NCBI GenBank assembly: GCA_947095585.1
Contig: OX352763.1
Coordinates: 110,649,908 to 110,713,907 of the forward strand
Origin: Nephrocerus scutellatus
Taxonomy: Eukaryota > Arthropoda > Insecta > Diptera > Pipunculidae
Direction of reading: 5' to 3'
Length of the DNA stretch: 64,000 bases
In this document: piece after piece, positions 34,862 through 46,375 of the stretch
How the letters are laid out: each line of letters begins with the position of its first letter
How positions within the stretch are numbered: the stretch's first letter is position 1
Notes under the pieces: model-generated
What the model was told of the DNA's origin: nothing
The model's database searches: none
Seen by the model: the letters and a program-made list of their open reading frames with translations, nothing else
Position numbers and translations under genes: made by a program

Positions 34862-35790
34862 GTAGATAGAGTGATGGTCTACGCGGCCTTAGCGAGGACC
34901 TCAAATAGCGCTAGAGTGTGCCGTTCTGTAACCACAAACCTCGAGAGATCTTATGACGTGATAGGTATTTAGAAATGGTTATAACCAACCTGTAGCATTC
35001 AGGTACAAGATAAGATGGGTGATCTGGCACTCCAAAAGCTCCCTCAGTTCAGCAAAAAAAGGTTTTCTCAATTTGTGGAGACGGACGCCCGTTAGGTCTG
35101 GAGATTTTCAGAGATAATGAATGAGAGTTTCTTTTTTATTAACATCCCTGAAACTTCGGCAAAATATATTATGTGTGATTCCCAGTTTGGCTTCGTGACT
35201 TGCCAACAGTGATTATAGCAACGACTTTGGAAATGTCTTTCCATTATCTGGAGATCAGCTCGGTAGATTTATTTTTATTATAGGCCACATCGCCATCCAT
35301 GTAGAGCAGTTAGTCAAGTCATTCCAACTTAGTTGTGCTTTGGTGATAAGATCCCTGACGGAGCTCAAAGGACAGCAGACTCTCTCTTCGTGCAGTTAAT
35401 GTCCAATGTGACGTCCTTCTTCGCCAGTACGTCTACTTTCTCATTACCGTGAATGTCGCAGTGCTCCGGCACCCACACTAGGGTATATGCTTTGGCTTAC
35501 CGAAGCCAATTCAGCTTGCCACTACCTGACAAGTTATTACTAGTTGCAATAATGGCTTTAATTGCGGATTGGCTATTTGCGCATATAGGATATCCACCGG
35601 AAAGATTCTAGCAGAGTCGAGCACAGCTTGTATGACCTTAAAAGAGGAAGTTTTTCATAGAAGACTCCAGCGCCGTCCAAAAGCCCCAATACTCTCCCAT
35701 CCTTCCAACTTTCTCTTGTCGGAAACTCTAATGCAAAGCTGGGGCTGAAGTTCAAACTTTGAAGTGCAGTAGTCAGTTGAGGATGGTACC
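34862..35790 (-). mobile_element. Family C LINE with RNase H, inserted in family B
   Basis: From 35790 down: an RNase H beginning GLLDGAGVFYEKLPLL (35690-35650), a decayed central part, and EHCDIHGNEKVDVLAKKDVTLD (35470-35400), the G-H-x-x-I-x-G-N-E-x-A-D pattern of LINE RNase H. The C-terminal coding and 3' end shared with 11560-11947 follow. The flanking family B coding is continuous in content across this block, which places C as the later arrival. Confidence 0.7.
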
Positions 35791-35929
35791 TACTTTAGTA
35801 ACAACTGCAATATATTGCAGTGTCCATATGGTTTGGCAACAAACCACCCAGATTCTCTGAGACGGACTGCGCTGCACAATGTATTTAATAAATAGGTCAG
35901 GAGGTAATAAGTGTAGAAATGTGTTGAGA

Positions 35930-36200
35930 GAATCGGTATGATAGGACTCGTGGCGCTATGAATGCTTATAAGTTTACCCTGAAACCAATCTTCGGACGTG
36001 CTGTGCAGTTTAGAGACTCTTTCTTTAGTTGTATAACACGAATGTGGAATGCATTTCCTAGCTCTGTGTTCCCGTATCACTATAATTCGCAGGTATTTAA
36101 AATTAATGCACATTCACATCTTTCCTTCCTTGACACCTAAGTGCCCACGCTGTGCCTTGTATTATAAGGGTTTTAAGGGTGCGTGTGCCATCGAAAAAAA
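35930..36200 (+). mobile_element. Family B LINE, 3' part of split copy
   Basis: Reads ALMNAYKFTLKPIFGRAVQF, RDSFFSCITRMWNAFPSSVF and the final HSHLSFL. It continues through the TATAAGGGTT..AAGGGTGCG 3' block and a short A run near 36190. It matches the end of family B at 47079-47381. The 35790-35930 stretch between this and family C is not securely assigned. Confidence 0.75.
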
Positions 36201-36204
36201 ACTG

Positions 36205-36560
36205 TACAAAAGGCGAGGACCGCAAAATGCTTGGTAGTTATACCAAAGAGTTTGAGCTATGACGTAATATAAACCGCTAGCAAAGAAAAGACGGTCATCT
36301 GATCATCGATCGCAAAGGCATTTAACGCTATTGGAAGAGCACTTCCATAGGGTCCTAACTGGCCAGTTAATTAACGAATTGGGAGATCTAGCAATGACAA
36401 AGTTGAGTATACGTAGTTGCGTATTCGATTTTATCCTCTATCACTACCCTACAAGACAAGGTAGTGATAAAGTCATCATTGGCCTATGACAGTGTGGCTT
36501 CATCCTTAGCAAAGCAACAACTGATCGATTTCAACCTTAGGCCTACCTTATATGACCAGT
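36205..36560 (+). mobile_element. Family A internal fragment (linker to RT)
   Basis: GCGAGGACCGCA..., TACCAAAGAGT, GGTCATCTGATC..CGATCGCAAAGGCAT, GAAGAGCACTT and the GTGTGGCTTCATCC RT block follow the order of other copies, with a deletion of about 250 bp near 36410. Confidence 0.7.
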
Positions 36561-38129
36561 TTTATGAGTCAAGTAAAGATATCCAGATCACTTTTAAACC
36601 AATAAACCAACTACACCGAACTTGATGTCCAGCTAGTTCGTATGAACAAGCCAGGACTGGTTCAACAACCACCTTTCAGTACCCGGAGCCTCTCTGTGGT
36701 GTCAATTGGGAGCACAGCCAAAATTTGTCGATCTATGACCGGAAGACAAAACTTATAATGATAAAGAAAATGACAAATTGGCATAAAAGTCTTCTGAATA
36801 ATTGGACGGTTTTTGGCAACGAAAAGAGACAAAGAAATATAATTCCCGAAGAGCAAACAATTGTCTTTACCGGTAAGATTGGCTCAACTTGTATCTTACC
36901 AGGAAAAAGATGATGCCATAGTGATGGCAGTTTAATAATATTGAATATCACGTCTGTGCAATAATTCCTCCATTTTCAGTTTTTATTCTGTGTTTTCTTC
37001 TCCAACCTCTCTTAACCATAATTTACACAGTCTGTGCAACTATAAGCGATGCGATTCCAACGTAATCCTTCTGGTGTCTCTATCCTAAGCTAAGCCAAAG
37101 CTTCTTATACAAATACATACACCTGAAATTTGAAGATGGATAAAAATCCATCTTTCATTATTCGCAATTTCTTTTTGTGCTCTGTGCTGTGTACTTTTCT
37201 CCACCCAGATCACTTGTACATTACCCAACATCATGAGGAATAAAATGTAATACTACGTCGCGTCGCGTATTTTCTCATTGCATTGGGATAATTACGTTCT
37301 TCTGAGACGTTGACTTATCTTTATTGGCTTTTTTCGTATCGTAGACATTGTCTGCTTCTACATGTTACACAAATAATTTGTATGTGGGATTTACAAGTAT
37401 TGAAAAAACGCTTAAAAACTTAATTTTCAAAATTGAGCAAATTGCTTCTGCGCAATTAGATCATTGAAGTGAAGAAGTCTACAAATCTTTTACATTTTCG
37501 TTCTTCGGCACGTCGTCATTTTGACCCTGGAAGCTGGACTTATCTTTAAATTTTTCCCAACACAATCGTCCTTCGAGTTATCGAATTTGACCTAAAGCTA
37601 CGGACGCCTATCCTGGTGCAAAAATTGTCTCAAATCATCTGACGGCATGATCCTTCCATTTTCTGCACTGTGTATGACCGACTGAAAATCAGCGATAACA
37701 TTTGTCTCATCCACACGAATTGGGAATTGTACCTACATCATGTCAATTCTTTGGATTCCAATATTAACAAAATCAATTCGTACTGAAGGAATATCTTTAT
37801 CATACAGTTGATCAGCAATGTAACGAAACAATACTTTTGCAACAGTGAGGAGCGTCAATTTCTTTGGGAATCCTCCAGTTTTTTTGAAGTATAGGTCGGG
37901 AGTTTCCAACTTGCGATTTGTGCCAATTATTTGTTGTCTTGAGCTCTAAGTGTGACTATTACGACGATCTTGCTTGGAAAATTATGCTTGATTGTGTTAT
38001 TAAATTTTTCAATGGATTCCTAAAGTTTTCTCTAAATAGAAATCGCTACTGTTGTCCCTTCCAATTTAGTCCAAAGAAGCTATTTTTGGTCTTGTGGAAG
38101 TCATTAGAAGATCGATCAAAATTGTGTCT
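36561..38129 (+). other. Unassigned intronic DNA
   Basis: No gene supported. 37560-37920 gives longish broken minus-strand frames (IADQLYDKDIPSVRIDFVN) that hint at an old coding element, which I cannot name. Confidence 0.35.
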
Positions 38130-38598
38130 TGACATAATTAATGCTTAACATACGTTGATGTTTAAGTCCCACTTGAGATGAAGATTGGCGTACAGAAATC
38201 GTAAAACCATATGAAAAGCTAAGAGTGCTGTCGTCAGAAAAAGAATGAATTGCATTAAAAGCAGCGGGTAGGAGATAATAAAAGAAAATGAGAAAAAGTG
38301 TCGGACATAACAGAGAGCCTTGGGGAACACCGGCATTTATGTGGCTAAAAATGGATTTGAAGCAGTCCAATACGACCAGGATTGAACGGTTAGAAAGGTA
38401 GTTGCTAGTCCAGTCAAGCAGGGTCTTATCAATTCCATAGGCATTCATTGAAGACAAAGGAGCTTGATGCAAGACTCTGTCAAATGTCTTGGATATGTCA
38501 AATGCAACAACTTTGCTTTAACCAAATTTCTGAACAGGCTGGTTTCACTTTTTAGTGAAATATGCCATCGATCAACGTTGGCTTCGAATGACCTTAGA
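38130..38598 (-). mobile_element. Family B LINE, RT palm region
   Basis: From 38598 down: the VKHLTESC-type block, YGIDKTLLDWTSNYLSNRSI, SHINAGVPQGSLLCPTLFLIF and HSFSDDSTLSFSYG. The catalytic FADD is changed to FSDD. It is contiguous at its 5' side with the 121-bp tandem array that is built from the preceding part of the same coding region. Confidence 0.82.
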
Positions 38599-39480
38599 AA
38601 AAACAGATGTTAGCGCTATGGGTCAATACAAGGAAAGAGATGACTGTTCGCATTTTTTAGGAACAGGCTGTACAATTCCAATTCCTTGGGAAGACTCTAG
38701 AAGACTAAGAGAAATGTAAAAGCCTGCGCAGGGGCTAGCGTTGAAGAAAAGAGATGACTGTTCACATTTTTAGGAACAGGCTGGACAAAGGCTGTTTTCC
38801 AATTCCTTGGGAAGACTCTAGAAGACTAAGAGAAATGTAAAAGCCTGCGCAGGGGCTAGCGTTGAAGAAAAGAGATGACTGTTCACATTTTTAGGAACAG
38901 GCTGGACAAAGGCTGTTTTCCAATTCCTTGGGAAGACTCTAGAAGACTAAGAGAAATGTAAAAGCCTGCGCAGGGGCTAGCGTTGAAGAAAAGAGATGAC
39001 TGTTCACATTTTTAGGAACAGGCTGGACAAAGGCTGTTTTCCAATTCCTTGGGAAGACTCTAGAAGACTAAGAGAAATGTAAAAGCCTGCGCAGGGGCTA
39101 GCGTTGAAGAAAAGAGATGACTGTTCACATTTTTAGGAACAGGCTGGACAAAGGCTGTTTTCCAATTCCTTGGGAAGACTCTAGAAGACTAAGAGAAATG
39201 TAAAAGCCTGCGCAGGGGCTAGCGTTGAAGAAAAGAGATGACTGTTCACATTTTTAGGAACAGGCTGGACAAAGGCTGTTTTCCAATTCCTTGGGAAGAC
39301 TCTAGAAGATTAAGAGAAATGTAAAAGCCTGCACAGGGGCTAGCGTTGAAGAAAAGAGATGACTGTTCACATTTTTTAGGAACAGGCTGGACAAAGGCTG
39401 TTTTCCAATTCCTTGGGAAGACTCCAGAAGAATGAGAGAAATGTAAAAACCTGCGCAGTGACATTGCTAACGCTGAAGAA
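38599..39480 (-). repeat. 121-bp tandem array derived from family B RT
   Basis: Seven units. The landmark AGCCTGCGCAGGGGCTAGCG starts at 38721, 38842, 38963, 39084 and 39205 (exactly 121 bp apart), then 39326 and about 39448 (slightly diverged outer units). The first unit (38599-38720) lacks a dozen bases. Inner units are almost identical. On the minus strand each unit encodes FPRNWKTAFVQPVPKK, the start of the reverse transcriptase. 121 is not a multiple of three, so the frame shifts in every unit. Confidence 0.95.
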
Positions 39481-39785
39481 CACCTCTTCAAACCTTTACC
39501 ACAGGAATACCATCAGGCCCAGCAGATTTACGAATATTGAGATCATTTAATACTCGTAACTACTTGACAAGTACGAAAATAGTCCATAAAGATTTTAACT
39601 CTTGAAAGTTCAGGAGGTGGCAACGCGCAATCTAGTAGCGTTCAGCTAGCTTCGAAAGGCAGAACAAGCTAATTTGTCTTCTCTATAGAGCTGACGAATG
39701 ACCAAAAATTTTTACTTTCTTTGGGAGATTGAAGAATTTTTTGTTTCAGTTTCTGGTCATAGTTAAATTTGACTCGTTTAAGGTA
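39481..39785 (-). mobile_element. Family B LINE, pre-RT linker
   Basis: On the minus strand it reads YLKRVKFNYDQKLKQKILQS and SPKESKNFWSFVSSIEKTN, matching 13480-13380 in the other copy (SKHFWSFVNRIKNT). This is the linker upstream of the reverse transcriptase. It joins directly to a Helitron-like fragment at about 39786. Confidence 0.75.
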
Positions 39786-40030
39786 GGTATTGCAATCAGT
39801 TACAATCTCGTACTGCACAATGGAAATCTCATCGATGATAACAATTGGCACATCCTTTAACTGCATTGTCATTCGAAGCAAGAAACCTCCGGTGAGAAGT
39901 GGCATATTGAGAACTTTACCATGTTTTGGAACTGGAAGCTTAAGAATCGCATGAAGAGTTGATCCATGAATAAATTGGGCACATAATTACACTGATGTCT
40001 TGTCATTTCCGTAGGACCTTTTGATTGGCT
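39786..40030 (-). pseudogene. Helitron/PIF1-like helicase fragment
   Basis: The minus-strand frame near 39990-39800 reads STLHAILKLPVPKHG, LLTGGFLLRMTMQLKDVPIV, then IIDEISIVQYE. The spacing of T-x-H-x-x-L-x-L-P and the Walker B-like IIDEIS-(M/I)-V is that of the PIF1-type helicase encoded by Helitrons, where the DE binds magnesium. Only ~70 residues are left and there is no Walker A. It was not searched. Confidence 0.5.
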
Positions 40031-40049
40031 CTGTTAGCAATTTCAATCA

Positions 40050-40480
40050 GCTTCACGTGAGGCATGAGGCCTATCAGGTACTCCCTAGGAAAGTTGATTA
40101 AAAAGGACCTCAATGCAGTTGAATAAACCTATTCTCCCAGTGCTACATGAGTCTGAGCTTTGCAGCAAATGTCAGATCACCTGGCTTGGTTAAAAGGACA
40201 TCATTGAAGTTGAAGGAACCTACTTTTAGACGCCCCATATGAAAAACTGTACGCGGCTACTAAGAAATGTTTCATGAGAATGAGCTGCGAAAAAATGTGC
40301 AGCTTTCTGGAACGTGTGAAAGTTGGTTAAAAAGGATATGAGATAACAACGTCATTTTACATACCAACGCGTCACACGCTGACACTTAGAACTGCTCTAT
40401 GAGACTGAGCTGCGTACAGAATCTCAGCTCTCCTGGCTTGGTTCAAAGGACCTCAAAGAAGTTGAAACAAATAATCAAAG
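40050..40480. repeat. Degenerate ~150-180 bp direct repeats
   Basis: Three related blocks. Each has (A)TGAG(A/T)(C/A)TGAGCT, then (T/A)CAG(A/C)TC/TTCTGG, then GGTT(A/C)AAA(A)GGA(C/T)..., starting near 40148, 40271 and 40399. A fourth relative is at 21985-22060. The blocks may be the non-coding end of the Helitron-like element beside them. Confidence 0.55.
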
Positions 40481-41534
40481 TCAATTGGTATACAAGGTTG
40501 TAAAAAGGACACAAACACTCTTACCAAGCTTGAGAAGAGTATCACGTAGTTTTGTTTTTGTCATCCAAAGCATTATGAGAAATTCTGTACCACTTTTACC
40601 AACATCAACCTTTCCAAATGTTTAGAAAAGGATAACAAATCATTTCCTTTTTTAATCAGAATCATTTTCAACATCAAACGTTTCTTTCTGACAATATTTT
40701 CAAAGGAAACCACGAAGCAATGTACATATTGGAAATAATTATTTTGAGGTTGTTCAGCTGCGAGAGCTGTGAAAATGCCCGCGGCCACCTGGAGAATTAT
40801 CCTTGTGTTTCACATGAACATTTTGCGCATACGCATAAACAATAAGAGAAATAAATCAAATTGTAAAATTAAATTAAATTTAAATTCAATTTTCTACTGA
40901 TGTGTATGTACTACTTATGCACTTATGCTATTGGCATTAATTTTTCGTTGGTTTCGCATGATGGTGTTTATGATGATGCAGTGGATTCTGACATTTATGC
41001 CCCAAGGGATGTCATTGTCGTTTTGCATTTCTATAGAGTACGAGACTTGTGTTTTTTTTAAAGTACACGTTGGTAGACAGTATACTGATGACGTGCCCCG
41101 AGCGACTCAAAAAACTAAGATGCAGATACAAATTCAACACACATACATACTAGAGGCATACACACAAGTACATACCAGTCCGCAGGGAGGTGCACCGCCA
41201 TTATGATTGCTTACCTGAAAATACAAAAATACGGGAAATTATTATTTTTTTTTTTCAATATATGTCGAAGAAATTTATGCTTGAATGAAACGAAATATAA
41301 TTCGTTAAATCTACACAGTCTGTCCAATGTTCCAAAAACGATTCAAAGTAAAGCAACGTCCTTATTTTTTGCCGTACTCGACTGGAGTCATAAATTGTTT
41401 TCAGTGAACAAGCAATGAACGCCAAAATGTTGTTAAGTACATAGTATGGTAGATTTCTATATTGAAGTGAAAGCATTCCCAATATTCCATGGGAATGTCA
41501 TTCAAAAAATTTAAAGCTGAAGAGTACTGAATCG
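40481..41534 (+). other. Unassigned intronic DNA
   Basis: No supported gene. Short open frames overlap on both strands. Confidence 0.45.
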
Positions 41535-41691
41535 AAAATTTTCGTAAATATCTCGATTCCAGCACTACATAACGGGTCAAAAAAAAAACTACAACTTATC
41601 GGAGGACCAAACGATCATATGGTGTGAATATGAATTAAATCAATCCAACCATAAGCACAAGTTTCGTAAACATCTTCACTCCAACGCCACC
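41535..41691. repeat. ~120-bp tandem repeat, left of family A insertion
   Basis: Contains ATATCTCGATTCCAGCACTACATAACGGGTC, then ATCGGAGGACCAAACGATCATATGGTG and CACAAGTTTCGTAAACATCTTCACTCC. The same order continues at 44645-44830 on the far side of the family A element. Monomer spacing measured on ACGATC(A/G)TATGGTG is about 122 bp across the insertion and 118 bp between the two right-hand units. Confidence 0.82.
41681..41691. repeat. Left 11-bp target-site duplication
   Basis: CCAACGCCACC, matched at 44634-44644 by CCAGCGCCACC (10 of 11). Confidence 0.8.
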
Positions 41692-44633
41692 CTCATCATC
41701 ATATTTGGCTCTACAACCGGTGTCCGGTCCTGGCCTACGCAAAAAATCTTTCCACCGGTCCCTATTTTGAGCCGGTGTCATCCAGTTTGGCATCCCTAAA
41801 CTCTGGGCGTCCTGGTCTATGCCATCCTTCTAGCGTAGGCTTGGCCGGACTCGCTGTCGTGTTCCATAAATCCTACCGCAAAGAACTTTCCGAGCAGGAT
41901 CCTCTTCGCTCATGCGAGCTAGGTGTCCTGCCCACCGGAGTCTACAGAGCTTAATTTTCTTCACGATGTCGATATCGCGGTAACGCTTGTAGACCTTGTC
42001 ATTATAAAGCCTCCGGAATCGTCCTTCCTCACATACGGGGCCGACAATTATCCGAAAGAATTTTCTCTCGAACGCGGCTAAGAGGTCAGAATGCTTTTTG
42101 CTAAGCACCCAAGTCTCGGATCCATATGTTAGTACTGGTATGACCATTGTCTTATATACCAGCAGATTGGACGTTATGGTTAAATGCCTGGATTCTAAGA
42201 GTGTTGACAGACTATAGTAGCCTTTGTTGGCTTTAAGCAATCGTGCGCGTATTTCTGGTTCCATGGTGTTATCGGCTGCTACAGTTGACCCGAGACAGTC
42301 GAGGATTGCACTACTTCAAATTCGCGCTCCATTATTTGAATTGAGGGACCAATGTTTGATCTTCTACTCGCAGACGTGGCCACCATGTACTTTGTTTTGC
42401 TCTCATTTATGTGCAGTCACAGATTTCGTGCCGCCATCGCGATTTGGATGAAAACTTCTTGTACAGCTCTTCGGTTTCTACCAGCGATGACAATATCGTC
42501 TGCGTAAGCTAGTATCTCAATGGACTTATAGAGGATTGTTCCTCTCGCCGATACGTCAGAGTCTCGAATCACATTTTTCCGCACGCCAGGTTGAAGACGA
42601 CGCAGGCCAGTCCATCTCCTTGTCGGATCCCGTTATAGAGGTTAAATGGGCTTGATAGTTGTCCGGATATTTTAACTAGGCTTATAACATTGGTCCTGGT
42701 CAACCAACATTATTCAACCCACGCGGTTGAAATTTCTGATGGCTTTATAAAGTTCTACTCTGGCTATGCTATCATAGGTGGCTTTAAAGTCTATAAAAAG
42801 ATGGTGTAGTGAGTTTTGAAACTCTATACATTTTTCCATCACCTGCCTTAGGGTGTAAATCTGATCAGTTGTTGATTTGCCTGAAATGAAGCCACACTGG
42901 TATGGACCAATGATGACTTTACCGTATGGAGATATCCTGTCTTGAAGTATAGAAGAGAAAATCTTATACGCGATACTCAACAACGTTATACCACGATAAT
43001 TGCTGCAGGTTGTGATATGTCCTTTCTTATGTATGGGGCACAGGATGCTTCTTCGCCAGTCTTATGGCATCGCTTTTCCTCCCATACTTGCACTATAAGT
43101 TCATGAATTGCTTGGTGTATTGCGGGGCCTCCCGTTTTAATCAGCTCCGCTGGGATCCATCAGATACCGGGGCCTTATTATTTTTGAGCCAATTCATCGC
43201 TCTGTTAACTTCGTCTATGCTTGGTGGCGGCAGCATAGTGTGGTCTTTGGTCATTGGTGGAGCCTCCAATTCCTCAGTAAGCAACTCATAAAAGTGTTCT
43301 TCCCATCGCTCTAAGATGCATTTGAGATCGGTGATCAGATTACCCTCTTAGTATTGCGGACGCTTTCGTAGAATGTCCGCGCCTGGTGCAGTCCTTGCTC
43401 TCTGTGATGTTCTAGTTCGTCATCAAACCAGTCGTTTTGATCTCTACAACTACTGCCTAAGATGGAGTCAGCCGTACTAATGACAGTATTCTAAAGGCGT
43501 GTCCATTTCTCTTCTACGCCCGGCATCTCAGCCCCAGGACTTACTCTTCCTGCATTTAGGGCGAGTCCTTCGCTTGACCGTATGTGTTTCTGGTAGTTGT
43601 TTCCCTTCATTGCGTAGGGCAGCCGTGTTGACTCGAATTTTATTCGCAGATGCTGTCTTTCTTGATGATGCAATCCGCGCTCGGAGCACCATACTAACAA
43701 GATTGTTGGTTGGCATCTCGGTTCGGGTTGTGACGGCGGTCTATCAACACGTGATCTATTTGGTTGCAAGTGGGTCCATCAGGAGATACCCAGTTGGCTT
43801 TGTCGATATTTTTACACGCAAACATTATACTCGCAACGACCAAATTATTGCTTGCTGCCATCTCTATGACTCGTTGTCCATTGTCATTAGTGTTTTCGTG
43901 TAAGCTATGGGTGCCAATGTACTGCCTGAATACTGGCTCCCTACCTATTTTGGTATTCATATCCCCCAGAATGATTTTTACATCATACTAACGTCAGGCA
44001 TGGAGTTCCCGTTCGACTGAGTCAAAGAATTCTTCTTTTTCGTCATCTGGGGAATCCTCTGTAGGTGCGTGAACGTTTATGAGGCTTATGTTTTTAAATT
44101 TGCCCCACACGCGAAGGGTGCATAGCCGTTCATTTATTGCTTTAAAGCCGATAACGGTGGATTTCATTCTTTTGCTGACTAGAAACCCCACCCCGAGCAC
44201 ATGATGTCTTGAATGACAGCTGTAGTATATGTCAATTCTGATTTTTGTAAGACACCATTCCCCGTCCATCGCTTCTCCTGAATTGCTGTTATATCAGCAT
44301 TATATTTGGACAGGGTATCGGCTAACTGCTGTGCAGCTCGAGCTCTATACAGTGAGCGTACGTTCCATGATAAAATTCTTAAATCGTTTAGCCGTTTTCG
44401 TTGCCGTGGTCGTCGTCGTTCATCAGTGTATCTGAGGCTGATTTGGGGTTCCGTAATATGGCTTTTTTACGGGCGAGGTTTTTTCATTTCGCTTTTCCTG
44501 TACTAGAGGAAAATTACCAGCGGCCACCACGTGGAAGTTTGATCGCACTTCCACCAGTCAGAGATAGTTGCGGCCACATGCATTTCTAAAGCATTCGGTG
44601 TTATTCTCCCTACTCTGCTGATGGGTGACCGCC
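41692..44633 (-). mobile_element. Family A LINE, full ends, 2.9 kb
   Basis: This is the only copy with both termini: ATG-repeat tail at 41692-41702 and 5' end complement of GGCGGTCACCC at 44623-44633. Minus-strand content in order: leader; FSWNVRSLYRARAAQQLADT (about 44370-44310); [74 protein letters not shown]; a shortened linker (deletion near 43350); NYRGITLLSIAYKIFSSIL; YQCGFISGKSTTDQIYTLRQ; FIDFKATYDSIARVELYKA; EILAYADDI (42487-42515); NTMEPEIRARLLKANKGYYS; MVIPVLTYGSETWVLSKKHS; KIKLCRLRWAGHLARMSEED. The endonuclease and YADD motifs look intact, but the frame is broken at many places. Confidence 0.92.
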
Positions 44634-44644
44634 CCAGCGCCACC
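44634..44644. repeat. Right 11-bp target-site duplication
   Basis: CCAGCGCCACC directly after the 5' end of the element. It pairs with 41681-41691. Confidence 0.8.
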
Positions 44645-44830
44645 TTACGGGTACGAAAAATAATTTGACCTTATCGGAGGCCCAAACGATCGTATGGTGC
44701 GGATATGAACCAAATCCCACCATAAACACAAATTTTCGTAAATATCTCGACTCCAGCACCACATAACGGGTCTAAAAAAAACTTAAACTTAACGGAGCAC
44801 CAAACGATCATATGGTGTGAATTTGGCTTC
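44645..44830. repeat. ~120-bp tandem repeat, right of family A insertion
   Basis: One complete and one partial monomer continuing the array broken at 41691. The ACGATC(A/G)TATGGTG landmark occurs at 44686 and 44804. No coding. Confidence 0.82.
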
Positions 44831-46140
44831 GATACATATAGTGGCTTAGGCGGGATGAGGCGACATAAAAGCGTTATAATCATACAGACAAACAAACAGA
44901 CAACGTCAATTATGCTATTAGGCGATTAAATCCGGCGATTAATCTGGGTAAAGGGTGTCCTTTACATTAATTTTGATTCCAATCACAAAACACAATAAGA
45001 GATGTTATAAGATGTACCACTTTTTCCCTTGACTTCTTCAGCTCTCTCGCTGGGACTGAAAACGCCAACAACAATCGAACACAATCAACAACAACTCCGA
45101 ACAGTAAATAACTAAAGGATATATTGTCCTTCAAGTATTAATTACAACTTTTAGTTATCACGAGAAAAGTCAGTCAGTAACTTGAATTAATTAATTCCAA
45201 TTGTAAAGTTTCAACAATGGGGAGACGAACTTTGAGCTGCAAACAAATACGAGTACTACTCTTACGCTGACAATTGCTGGCTGCAATTTTGTTTTCAATT
45301 TGTACTACTACTAGAGTGGCTTCCTAAACTTAATTTCTATTTCAAGCAACAAAATTACACAAAAATTAACTTACTTCTCGTTTGTTTCGATATTTTCCGA
45401 TATGGCATGCAGAGTGCTTTAGAAACTTTAATTAACTCCTCTACACTTTTGAGTTTCATACCAAAATTTATTACAATTTTCTATTCAGCGTTATAAGACA
45501 ATTCGTCCTGATGATTCAGTGAAAAAACAAAGTCCTGAATTATCAGTGAAAAACCTAAAAATAAAACGATTTGTAACATTTTCAGCGAAAAAAGTGTATT
45601 TTTCTTTTGAGTTTTCATCTCGTTGTTTTTTGTTTTTCTTTTGTAACAACCCTCCCACCCCCTTTTGTTTGTGTTATTCCTTCGCCTGTGGCAAATGTCA
45701 AAAAAAGTCTCTAATTAAAAATGACAGGACAGCAAAAACATTTACATGATTATTTACTTTCAGTCACATTTATGGTAAATTGCTAAAGGCCTCATGCAGA
45801 GCAACGCAGGAAAGAGTGTTGCTTGGCTTTTATTGTATCTGTTGTTTTTGTTCAGAAATTATTTAGAACACCAACATCAAAAGGAATCAGAGAATGAATC
45901 TAAAAAGAAGGAAGGCTTTAGGTATTAGAGACTGTCATTACGTTGCGTCACAAAACTTGACCATACATGACCAGCGGGCTGATATTTAAAATTGAAATGA
46001 GATTCCAAAATGAGATTTTAACTTTTGGCTCCTTTTTCGGTAACATTCTTTTCACACGCCCATATACGAAAGTGACTGTTTCGTACGCTATAAACTAGCC
46101 TCGAAAGTAGCCCATAACAACACTAGTTATGTTATGATAT
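44831..46140 (+). other. Unassigned intronic DNA
   Basis: AT-rich. No retroelement recognised in the 1.3 kb before the duplicated block at 46145. This is the longest repeat-poor part of intron 2 near exon 3. Confidence 0.45.
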
Positions 46141-46144
46141 AAAC

Positions 46145-46375
46145 GTCTTTTGTTATTTACTACAATCTCAGCAAACACATTGCGCATGAGCAAGAATTCT
46201 CTTTTGTTTGTCGTTTGTGATTTCTGCTTCTCTCTCGATTTAGCAGAAAAACCGGTTTGGACGCGTGAAAAATTCATTTCTTTGTTATTTACTGCAGTCA
46301 CAGCGAACACACATTCTCACATTTCTGCTTCTCTCTCTCGATATAGCAGAAAAACCGGTTTGGACGCGTGAAAAA
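46145..46375. repeat. Direct duplication with hairpin, upstream of exon 3
   Basis: Two tandem copies (about 46149-46272 and 46281-46374). Each has TTGTTATTTACT(A/G)CA(A/G)TC..CAGC(A/G)AACACA at one end and TTTCTGCTTCTCTCTC..GAT.TAGCAGAAA followed by AACCGGTTTGGACGCGTGAAAAAT at the other. The ends of the second block are near-identical, and the middle of the first copy is longer. TTTCTGCT and AGCAGAAA can pair as a stem in each copy. Confidence 0.85.

Noticed and set aside
38599..39480. Regularly spaced identical units, superficially CRISPR-like
   Set aside because: Units are contiguous 121-bp copies with no spacers, inside a LINE in a eukaryotic genome.
45519..45749. 76-codon + frame in intron 2
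   Set aside because: Low-complexity Phe/Lys/Cys composition, no splice signals in register with the gene, no motif.
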